Shown piece by piece: positions 49,101 to 60,400 of a stretch of 64,000 bases of DNA; positions within the stretch are counted from its first letter, which is position 1, and the number at the start of each line of letters is the position of its first letter. Both the position numbers and the translations under genes were made by a program. The notes beneath the pieces were generated by a model. The model worked only from the letters and a program-made list of their open reading frames with translations. It was not told the DNA's origin and made no database searches. This DNA is from Diacronema lutheri (taxonomy: Eukaryota; Haptophyta; Pavlovophyceae; Pavlovales; Pavlovaceae). The stretch is from contig JAGTXO010000002.1 of the NCBI GenBank assembly GCA_019448385.1, forward strand, positions 868,001 to 932,000, written 5' to 3'.

Positions 49101-52100
49101 GGATTCGACGCGGCCGCGCACGCGCACGCGCGCGACGGCAGGCGGGCGGCACGGCGGATGCGCGAGCAGGAGGGGGCGGTGCACAGGGCCTTCCGCATGT
49201 CCCTCTGGCGCGACGCGACGTTTGTCGAGTTCGTTGAGAAGCTGCGCCCCGACGGCGGCGCGCAGCTGCTCGCGCGCGAGCCCACGCGGCGCGCGGCGGC
49301 GGTGCTGTGCGAGCTCGCGCGCGGCCGCGACGGCGCGAGCGGCGCGGCCGGGCTGCTGCACGAGATGAGAGCCGCCGATGCGCGCGCGCGCGAGGCCGCC
49401 AAAGCGGCGGAGGCAGCGCAGCTTGCGCACGGGACGCTGCGCATCGTGGCAACCGTGGCGCTGGGCGGTGCGGTCTTCGCCGGCATGTCAGCGCTGGTCG
49501 TTGCTTGCGCGGCGCGCACGGCGACCGGTGCGCTTTTTGGGGCCCGCCGCCCGCGGGCGGCCGCGCGCGGAGCCGACGACGCGCTCGGCACGCTGCAGCG
49601 CGCCAAGCCGCCGCCCGCCGACAAGGGCAAGCGCAGGCGCGCCAGAGCCAACGACGACCCCGTCGACGCGGCGCGCAAGGCCGTGGGCAAGGCGGAGGGC
49701 AACTGCCGCAAGGCAGCCCGCCGGCTGCACCTCGCTGCACTGGGCGAGGAGGAGGCGCAGCAGCGCGTGCTCGACGCCGAGGCGGCGGAGCAGCTGGCGC
49801 GCTCGCGCGAGCCGGCCGGCGGCTGGGTAGGCAGCGCGCGCGCGCGCGCGCGCGCGCGCCCCGCCGCGCGCGCGCCCGTCGATTGGCGTGCGCGCAGCGC
49901 AGAACGGCGCGCCAGCTCCGTCACCTGCGCGCCGCCGCGCCCGTGCCCCTCGCGCGCAGGGGCGCCCTGCGGACCTGCGGCTGCAACAGGCGCACTTTGG
50001 CATGCGCGAAGATGCCGACGCGGATGTGCGCCGCGCGCACGAGGCGCTGCGCCGGGCGAGACAGGGTGTGGCGTGCGCCAAGGCCAGCGTGCGGCAGATG
50101 GAGGCGGCGTTGCTCAACGCGACGCGCTGCGCCACCGCGGTGCTCGCGCCGCGTGGCGTGCCGGAGGGTGACGAGCAGGCCGCGGCGAGAGAGCAGGCGG
50201 CGCTGGACCGGGAGGCGCCGCCGGCCGCGCAACGCGCGGCGCCGACGGCGCGCTCGCCCTCGGAGCCGCCGTCCGAGTGGGGCCCGCCAGCGGTCGGCCG
50301 GCGCCCGACGCCGCGTGCACTGTCGCACGCCGCGGGTCGCGGGGACGACAACCCGTTTGCGCCGCTCGCAACCGTCAGCGGCGATTGGTCGCCCACGCCG
50401 AGCTCGCGCTCGCCGTCCTCGCCGCCGCGGCAGCCGCCGTCCGACCGCCGCAGCGCGCAGCGTCGCAGCGCGCGCGCGCGGCCGCCGAGGCCGACCGTTT
50501 CGCCCGAGGACGCGCTCGCAGCCGAGCGCCAGGCGCGCGCGCTGTCGGAGCAGGCGGAGCAGAGGCGCGCCAAAAAGGCCGCCGCCAAGGCCGCGCGCCG
50601 CGCCGCGCGCGCCGCCGACAAGCGGACGGCGCGCGTCGTCCACGCGTGCGTAAGCGCCGCCTTGCGGCGCGTCTGCACGAGCGTCGCCACGGGCACGCCG
50701 CTCGCCGTGCTCCGCGAGCGCGCCGAGGGGCCGCGCGCGCCGAAGCCCGCGCCCGCGCCGCCACGCCGCGCAGCGGACGGCGGCCGCGCGCTCCGCCACG
50801 CGCGCCGTGCGGCCGCCGCGGCGGCGGAGCGCGAGGCGGCGGTGGCGGCCGACGCCGACGAGCGGTTCGAGCGGCAGCCCTCCGCCGCCCGGTTCGACGG
50901 CGGCGATGGCGGCGGAGGCGGCCACGTCGAGGCGAGCGCGCGACCGCGCGCCGGCGAGGCCGGCGAGGCTGGCGCGCACGGCGCGCCTGGCGCAGCGGGG
51001 ACCCCGGCGGCGTCGCTCGCGTCGCGCAGCCCGTGTGATGCGCGCCGCACGGCACGCCTCCCGCACGCACGCGCCGCAGCCACCTGCGCACGCAACGGCG
51101 GCTGGGGTGGCAACGTCGGCGGCGACGTGTGCGGCGGTTGTTTCGGCGGCGGCGGCGTCCGTCGCGACGCCTGCGGCGGCGGCGACGCCACCTGCGGCTG
51201 CGGCGATGGCGGCGTCGGTGCTGGCGCTGGCGAGGCCCCTGCACACGGTGCGCCGGCGCGCGCGACGGCGTCGCGCTTGCTGCGCTTGCTCGGCGCGCCA
51301 CGCGCCGTGCTCGGTGCGATGGCGCACGCCGCGGCCGTGTTGGCGCGCGGCGTGGCCGCAGCCGTCGCTGGCGTGCGCGCCGCCGCGCGCGCCGTGCGGC
51401 GCGCGCGCCGCCGAGCGCCTCGCGCGCGCCGCACGGCTGCGCGGCGGGCTCGCGGCCCGCCGATGCGCGACGTCGACGGCGCCCTGCGGCCCTCGCCGTC
51501 CTGGTTGCGCACACGCCTCGTCTGCGGCCGGCGCCTCGCGCCTCTGCGCCGCGCGGGCGCGCGCCCGCCGCCCGCACACGCCGCGCCGAGTTCCCGCGCG
51601 CGCGCTGCGCAACCCGACAGCGACGCGCCGGCGTGCGCGCCGCGGCGCTCGGCGCCTGTCGGTGCGCCGCCGCGCGCGCGTGGCCTGCGCGCGGCGCGCG
51701 CACGGCGCTTCCTCGACGTCGCCGGCCGCGCGGCGCGGAGCGCGCGCCTCGGCGCGCGCATCACGCGCCAGCGCACGCCGGGTTCGCCATCGGAGCCCTG
51801 CACGGCCGAGAGCGGCGACGGCGCGGGCGCCGGCGGCGTCGGCGCGGCGGCGCCTGGCGCGGCGACGATGCGCGCCACCGGCGCGCGCGCAGCGCGCGCT
51901 GCGGCGGCGGCGGTCGGTGGCGCCTCGCGTCTCGCGCGCCGCGCGATGGCAAGCGCCGCCGCCGCTGCCACCTCCATCGCCGGCGCTGCCGCCTCCACCG
52001 TCGCCGCCGCCGCCGTTGCCATCGGCGCGGCCGTCACGTCACCGGCGTTCGCCGCGGCGCGCGGCATGGCGGCCGCATGCGTCGCTGCCTGCGCCCGCCC

Positions 52101-54396
52101 CACCGCCGCGCAGGCGGCCGCGTCGCGCGCGCTCGGCGCGCTCTTCGTGCTCGTCGACGCGGCCGACGCGGCGGGCGACAGCGACGCCGCGCTCGGCGCG
52201 CTCGCGGCCGCGGTCGACGCGACGGAGCTGCGCCCGCCGCCGGCCTTTTGGCGCGCGGGCCGCGCCGCGGCGTACGCACCGCGTCCGCCGCCCCTCGACT
52301 CGGCGCGGCCGCGCTACAACCGGCGCGCGCGCGCACCTAGCCCTCCCGTCGCGGCCGCGCGGCGCAATCTCGCGCGCGCGGTGCGCGAGCTCACGCGCGC
52401 CGCGCGCGCTGAGCGCGAGCGCGCGCCGGCGCCGCGCGGCGCGCGCGGCGGCGTGCTCCACGCGCTGCGCGCGTCGCTCCCCGTGCACGCGCGTGCCGCG
52501 CTCGGCACGGACGCGGAGCTGCGCGCGGACATCGCCGCGTTCGCGCGCGCGCGCCGCGAGCTGCACAGCCTCACCGACGCCGAGGTGGCGGCGCTCGCGC
52601 GCCCGGACGGGCCGCCGCTGCCCGTGCGGCTCGCGTGCACGGCGGTCGCGCGCGCGCGCGGCGTGACCGTGCTGCTCGACATCGTGCCGCGCGGCGGCGG
52701 CGCGCCCGAGCGGCTCGTGTGCCGCGCCCGTCGCCGCGGCGCCGCCACGCGCACGCCACGGCCGACAGCCGCCGTTATCGCGCGCGCGCCTTGCATAGCG
52801 GCGCGCGTTGGCCACACTGAGCCGGCGCGCGCGTGCGCGGGCGGATCGATCGGGGTCGCGCGCCTCCGTTCAGCGCGCCGCCGCTCTTGGCGTGGGGCGC
52901 GGCTCGACGTGCACACCCGCGAGCGGCTGGCCACACCGGTGCCAGGCCACGTCGTGGCCTGCGCCGCCGCCTCGGCCATCGGCGCGTGCGTCGCTCGCGC
53001 GCGGCTTGGGCTTGCACGGCTGGCGCGCGCGTGGCCCTGCGCCTCCGCTCCACTGGCCGCTGCTGCTGTCGCCTTCGCGCCTGCCGCCGACGGTGTTTTC
53101 TGCGCCCCGCTGGGCGCTCCTGCATCCGCCTTCGCGCCTGCCGCCGACGGTGTTTTCCCCGCCGCACTAGCCGCTGCTGCATCCGCCTTCGCGCCTGCCG
53201 CCGATTTTCCCGCCCCACTAGTTGCTCCTGCATTCGCCTCCGCGCCTGCCACCGACGGCGTTTTCCCCGCCCCACTAGCCGCTGCCGCTGCCGCGTCCGC
53301 GCCTGCCGCCGCGGGCGCGTCTTCCGCCCCACCAGCCATCGCCGCCGCGCCCGCCGCCAACGCGCGCACCGCCAACGTGCCCGTTGCCAACGAGGCTACC
53401 GCCACCGAACCAGCCGCCCTTGAGCTTCCCCTCCAACCCGCCAACTCGGCGCTGCTTGCGTGGGCGGGCGACGCGGCTGCGCGCCGGCTGGCCGCCGCCG
53501 CTGCGAGCGCCGGCCTCCCGCAGGCAGAGGTGGAGCGCATCGCCAGCGGCGACATGCTCGCCTCAACCGTCGACGCGTGCTGCGAGGTCGTGCTGCGCGT
53601 GCACGGGCAGGCCGGCGGCGGGCATGTCTGCCACGTGCCGCTCGCCGCGCAACCCGCGGTGTTTCAGGACGACGCCGAGCGCGCCGCGCTGCTGCACCGC
53701 CTGCGCAGCGAGGCGACAACGCAGGCTGTCATCGGCGTGTGGAGCCCGTCGGACGAGCGCGGCGGCGCGGGCGGTGACGACGGCGCGCAGCTCGCCTCCG
53801 GCCATTTCACCGCGTTGCGCCTTGTGCGCGTCGCGCGCGCGGGCGAGCATCGCTACGACGCGGTGCTCGTCGACACGCTCGCGTCGCCCTGCAGGCAGGC
53901 GCTCATGCTCGCCAAGGCGATAACTGCCACGCTGCACGCGGCGGGTCTCGACATTTCGCGCGTGCGCCGCGCGCTGCTGCTCAACGAGGCGGCGCAGCGT
54001 GGCGCGACGTGCGGCCTCGCGATAGTGGGCGCGCTCAACGACGCGCTCGCCGCGGCGGGCTGCTCGTCCGCGCCGCGCACGTTCAGCGTGGCGGACATGT
54101 ACGCTGTCGGCGAGCGCCTCCGCGTCGCGCTGACCGGCGCGGCCAGCGATCGTGCGCCGGGCGGCGTCTGCGCGGTCACGAGCGCGGTGCGTGGCGGGGG
54201 CAGCCCCGATCGCGCCGAAACGCCGCCGCAGACGCGCGGCGCCAAGGCCGCCGCTGGCGTCACCGCCGCCGCCACCGCCGCCGCCACGCCGCCGCCGCCC
54301 GCGCTGGGCGCCGCCGCCGCCGCCACCGCCGCCGCCGCCGCTGCTGCCGCCGCCGTGGCCGCGCCGCCACCGCCGCCACCGCCGCCGCCGGCCGGC

Positions 54397-54476
<80 letters not shown>

Positions 54477-57400
54477 GCGCACGTTCTTGAAGCTCGCGCC
54501 CAGGGCGCGCGCGGCCGCCTCGGCGCGTGAGGCGTTGCGCGCCGCGTGTGCGCGCGCGGACGCGGCGGCGTCGTCACACGCGTCGGCGCCGCACGCGCCC
54601 GCCGGTGCGCGCCGCCGGCGGCGCGCGGGCGCAGGCGAGCTGGCGCTCGCGGCTGCGCGCGCGCTCGCCTCGACGGAGCACGGCGATTTGACGGACGACG
54701 CGCTCGAGGCCGCCGTCGAGCAGGAGCTGGGCGACGAGCGCGGCCAACTGCTGCTGTGCACGCGGGGCGCAGCGGCGCAAAGGCCCGCGCTTTGCCGGCT
54801 CCTGAAGCACGCGTGCGCGTCGGCGCGCCCCGCGAAGCGCGCGCAATTCACGGTGTTCGTCGTGCGCGCGGCCACGCGCGGCGAGCGGGGGGGCGCCGCC
54901 GCGAGGCGCGTGGACTCGGTGGTCGAGCTGTCGTGCGCGCTGCACGAGAAGGCGGGCGCGCTCGGCGGCCTCCAGCGCGTCTGTGTGCGTGGCTTTGCCC
55001 TCGAGCGCCGCCGGACACTCGACGCTGGCGCCGAGGCCGGCGCGTCCGCCATCGGCCAGGACGAGCAGGTCGAGGCAGAGGCGGGCGAGGCGTGCGTCGC
55101 CGGCGTGACGATGGCCAAGCAGCTGCGTCAGTTTGCCGAGCAAGCTGCCCGCGACGACGTGCTCTTCCACGTCGCCGTGTCCGAGGCCGACGCCCACGCC
55201 CGGCTGGCGCGCGTTGCGGGTGACGATGTCGGCGCGTACAGCGTCGTGCTCGCAGTCGCCGGGCTCGTCTGGCTGGCCAAGGCCGACGAGGTTGCGCCGG
55301 CGGCCGCCCAGCCCGCCGCCGTGCCGCCCGCCGCCCCGCCTGCTGCCGCCACGTCCGCCGACGCCGAGCGCGACGCCTCGCCTTCCGACCGCCTGCGCGC
55401 GCTGACGCTCGCCGTGCGAGTCGCGCTCGCGCGCGGCGTGCTGCGCCACCTCCTCGCCGACGCGTCGCCGGGCGCGTCCGCGACCGCTGGCGGTAGTTGC
55501 GCGACGCCCGTCGAGGCGGCCGCGTCCGACGCCGCGCCGCCCGCCACGGGCGTCGTGACGAGTGGCGTTGCGGCGGGCGCTGTGGCGGCCGCACCGGCTG
55601 CTGCGGGCGGTGCGATGGCGGGTGCATCGCCCATCACGCGGCCGGCGAAGCGCGCGCGGCGCACGCTCACCGCCGCTCCAGCCGCCTCGGCCGTTGCGGC
55701 CGCTGGAGGCGCACGCGCGGGCGCACGCGGCGCGGCCGGCGCGCCTCGCGCGCGCGCCGCGCGCGCGCCGGCCGAGTACGTCTGGCTTGCCATCGCGCGC
55801 CGGATGCTGGCGGCGCGACACGCGGCGGCCGCGGGCGGCGACTTTGTCGCGTCGTGCGTCGCCGCGATGCAGGCCGAGTACGGCGACGGCTGTGCCGTCG
55901 TCGTCGGCGACGCGCCTGATGACGCCTTGGTCGAGGCTGCGGCGGCGGCGCTGCTCGAGGGCAAGCACGCGGCGGTGAGCCTCGGCTGCGTCGACCGGCC
56001 GGCGGTGCTCGTCGTGCAGCGCGCCGTGGACGCGCCCACGTCGCGCGTGCACGGGTGGTGCGCGCACGCGGCGGGCGCCGCCGAGTTTGACGAGGGCGCC
56101 GCGCGCGACGTGTTCAACGCGATCGTCGAGCGCGCGTGGGCGCTGCGTCCGGACCCGGCCGACGGCAGCCCGCCGCCCACGCGCACGTGGGAGGTCGAGC
56201 AAATCGCTGACGACGCGCCCGACCAGGCGGGCGTGGCCGCGCTGCGCGTGCTCTACGCGCTCGTCGCGGCGCACGGCCGCTACCGCTCGGCCGCCGCGCT
56301 CTTTGGCGCGATCGCGCAGCTGCACGCGCCCGACGCCGCCGGCGCGCGCGCGGAGGTCGTCGCGGCGGCGTGCGCGGTGCCGCCCGGCGCGCGGCCGGGC
56401 GCCGCGCCGGCGGCCGCGCGGGACGACGCGAGGGAGCGCGCATGGGAGGGCGCTCAGATCGCCGCGCTCGCCGTCGGCGCGGACGCTGCGCGCAGGCGTG
56501 TCGCGCCCGTGCGCGCGCTCGTCGACGCGCTCGGCACGCCGCCGACCTCGGCGATCACGGGCGGGCCGGCGGTCCGGCTCGCGGGCGCGGGCGACGGCGG
56601 CCACGGTGCACGGTGGGTGGGCGGGCAGGCGGCGACGCCCGCCGAGCAGCTGCCGAGGGAGCTGCTGCGCGCCTACCACGAGGCGGTGCTGTGCGTCACG
56701 CCCGGCAGCCTCCAGCTCGGCCCGGCGGCGCTCGACGCGGTCACGCGGCCGCGCGAAAACGACACGCTGGAAGGCCTCCTCGCGCGCGTCAGCTGGCAGT
56801 GCGGCGCGAGGGCGAGCACGTGCGCCATGCTCGCCACGTTTTCCGAGCAGGCGGGCACCGGCTCGCGCGTCGCGCTCAAGGCCCTCCGCACGAGCTCCGA
56901 CCTGGCCGGGCTGACGGCGGCTGCGGTCGGGCAGCAGGCGCCGCAGACGCCGCCGCCGCCGCTTCTCGTGATGCTCGGCCGCTGCCCCAGCCCGCTCGTC
57001 GGCGGCGGCCTCTTCCCGCCCGACCGCGCGACGGGCGAGCCGGCGGTGCACGCGGCGACGTCCGAGCTCGCCGTCGAGCTGCTGCGCGACGCGCGCGCGC
57101 TGGCCGGCACGGACGGGCGGCTCGTCGTGCTGTGCCTCGAGGCGTCCAACCCGCTCTGGTTCTGCCCCAAGGTGCGCGAGCTCGAGCTGCCGCGGACGCG
57201 GTCGGACGGCGTGCGCGCGTCCGGCTGCACCTGCCCTGCGACGTGCAGCGATGCGCGCGGCGCGGCGGGTGGCGCTGCCCGCGGCGCATCGACGCGGCCG
57301 GCGGCGCGCGCGATCAACAAGGCGGTGCTCGACCACTTCGTCGCGCTTTTCGGCCGCGAGGGCTTCGCGACCTTTGAGTTTGCGGGCGGCGGCGAGGCGA

Positions 57401-60400
57401 GCTGGCTGTGCGACAGCGCGGCCGGCACGACGACCGTCGCGGCGTGCGCGTCGCTGCCGCCGCGCATGGGCGATGGGCAGCTGGCCATCCGGCGGCACAC
57501 GCTCGGCACGGGCGCCGACGCGCCGGCGCACGCCGTCGTCTCGCTCCGCGTCGCGCACGTGAGCCACGCCATCCGCCGCGCGGCGGACGACGGCGGCGCG
57601 CGCGCCGAGCGGATGGCGCGCGCCGCGCGCGCGTTCTGCGATGTGGCGGCCGCGCTGCGCGTCGACGCGATCCTGGCGGAGGTGCCCGAGGACCGCCCGA
57701 CGGGCACGCCCTTCCTTGGCGGGCTGCTCAAATGTTGGGACAAACGCAACGGGAGCTGGACGGCGCCAGCCACGCTCGCGCTCGGAGACGTGCGCGAGGT
57801 GGCCAAGCGGACGGCCGACGCAGCGGCCGGCCGAGCGGACGAGGTCCCTGCGGCTGGCCGTCCGCAGGTCGCGGCGCGCGCGTGCGCTGGCGCGATTGGC
57901 GGCGGCGCGGGCGCGGCGGGCGCCTCGGACGCTGCGCCGCGTGCACTGGCGGGCGCGTCGGGTGCGCGCACGGACGGCGGCCCTGCCGACGCACCGCGCC
58001 AGCTGGAGAGCCGCTACGGCGAGGCGAGCAAGCTCGACCTACCCCAAGATTCCACTACGGGCCGCGTCCTCGACGCTCGCGAGGCCCAGGACCGCGCGCG
58101 CGTGCCTGCTGCGCCCGACGGCACAGCGCTGCGCCGCGTGCTCGACGCCGTCGGCGCGGGCGCGCCCGCGCAGCGCAGCCCGCGCTGGCACGACGAGCGA
58201 TGGGAGGAGGTCACGGGCAGCAAGGTTGGCGACGTCGTGAACGACAACGCCGGCGTCGCGCACGAGACGCTCACCGACGAGTACGTGCACCGGCGGCGGC
58301 GCGAGGTGCGGACCAAGGCGACGACCGCGGGCATCCTCGGCGAGGCCGTCGCGCTGCGCAAGCTGGCGGCCGCGTACGGCATCACCGTCGTGTGCAACCT
58401 GCCGATGGTGCGTGCGGACCCGCACGACAAGAGCGCGCCGTTCGCCTTCTCGCCGGACGGGCTCGCCATCCTCCCCGAAAACAACGAGCAGGTCCTCGTC
58501 GAGGTGAAGACGCTCACCAAGGCGGGCGCCACGGCGCACGAGGACGGGCCGCCGCAGCCGCACCGCGATCAGCTGCAGCTCGGCATGCACGTCCTCGGCG
58601 TGAGCAAAGCGCTCTACGTGCAGTACCTCAGGCACGAGGACCGGATCGTCGTGCACGTCGTGACGCGCGGCGCCGGCTGGCTTGCATTCGCGCAGCCGAG
58701 GGTGCAGGCCTTCTGGGCGCGCGTCGTCGAGCGGCGCGCGCGGCTCGAGCGCGCGCGCGCCGACCACCCGGCTGCGAGCCGGCGGCACCGGCGGCAGCAG
58801 ACGCCGGCCGGGCCGCCGCTCGTGCTCGCGCTGGACGGGCGCATCCCCGCCGCGCGCGCCGCCGCGCTGCACGCCGTCGCGCACGGCACCGCGAGCGCGG
58901 CGGCGGTGACGGCGGCGGCGGCGACGGGCGACGCGACGGCGTTGCAAGACGCGATCGCGGCGCTGCGCGCGCCCGTCGGCAATGCGGCGATCGCCAGCGC
59001 AGCGCGTGCGGAGGGCGCGGCCGTCGAGCGGGCGATCGCGTACCTCGGGCAGCCGGCGGGCGACGCCGCCGCCCGCGGCACGGCCGAGGCGGCCGAGGAG
59101 GAGAGGACGGTCGACGCCGACATCTGCGCGTTGCTGCACCAGCTCGGCGCGAGCGTGGCGCACGTGCACGTCGAGGACGCGGATTGCGTCACGCGTGAGC
59201 ACTGGGGCGAGGCGGTGCTCGCTGCAGCGGACGACCCGTCGAGCGCCCCCGCCATTTCGAGCGTCATCGTCGCGCACATCGTGCGCCTCGCCGGCTTTGG
59301 CGTCGAGCTCCCGCAGTCGATTCGCGTCGCCCCCAGCACGGCCGACTGGCACGAGGGCTGGCTCGACGTGCAGTGCGTGCTGCTGCGCACGCGCCGGCGC
59401 GGGCGGCGCGACGACGACTTTGTGGCCGTCGTCAGGCGCGGTGGGCGCTGGTTTGCGTGCGAGCCCGGCCGCGCGCGGCGGCTGCAGTGGCGGTCGGTCC
59501 TACGCCGCGCGCGCGGCGGCGTCGACGGGACCGGCGAGGAGGCGTTCGCGATCGTCTACGTGCGGCGCGGCGACGCGGCCGGCGACGCGGCTGGCGACGC
59601 GCAGGCCGCACGGGCGCGCGGCGGGCGCGCGCGCAGGCGCACGCGCGGCGGCACGCGCAAGCGCAAGCGCGGCGCCTCCGCCGGGCTCGAGGCGGCCGCG
59701 CCCGCCGGCGCGCCGGCTGCCGCGCCCGCCGGCGCGCCGGCGGGCGCTGCTCACCGCCCGCCCGCCATGCGCGCCACGGTCGCCGCGCGCACCACGCGCT
59801 CTGTGACCGACGCGCTGCACTCGGCGCCTGCCGCCACGGTTGCACCTGTCTTCGACTGGCGCGCCGGCCGCCCGCCCCCCGCCGCTCGAGCCCGCCACCC
59901 GCGGCCGCGTGGGCGCGCGCCACCGGGCAAGGTCTGGGACAGCGTCTCGGGTGCGTGGGCGGACATGCCGACTGGTGCTGCCGTCGCCGCCGCGCCGCCG
60001 CCGCTGCCGCCCGCCGCCGCGCCGCCGCCCACCGCCGCGCCGCCGCCCGCCGCCGCGCCGCCGCCCGCCGTCGCGCCGCCGCCCGCCGCCGCGCCGCCGC
60101 CGCCGCCGCCACCGGCGGCGCTCAACCGCTGGCAGCACGTCGGCGCGGGCGGCAGCGCGGCGGGCCGGCGGCTCGCGGCCATCGCACGGCGGCAGCGCGG
60201 CGTGCGCGCGCCGCCGCCCACCGCGCGCTTCCTCGCCACGCTGCCGCCACCGCCACGCGACGGCCTCGCGCGCACGAGCAAGCAGGCGCGCGCGAGGCGC
60301 AACGCGGACGGACGGCCGGCGCACGCGCGCGCGGCCAACGCGCGCGCCTTCTACCGCGGCGTGGAGCTCGGCGTGCACGCGACGCGCGCCATCGTCGACG

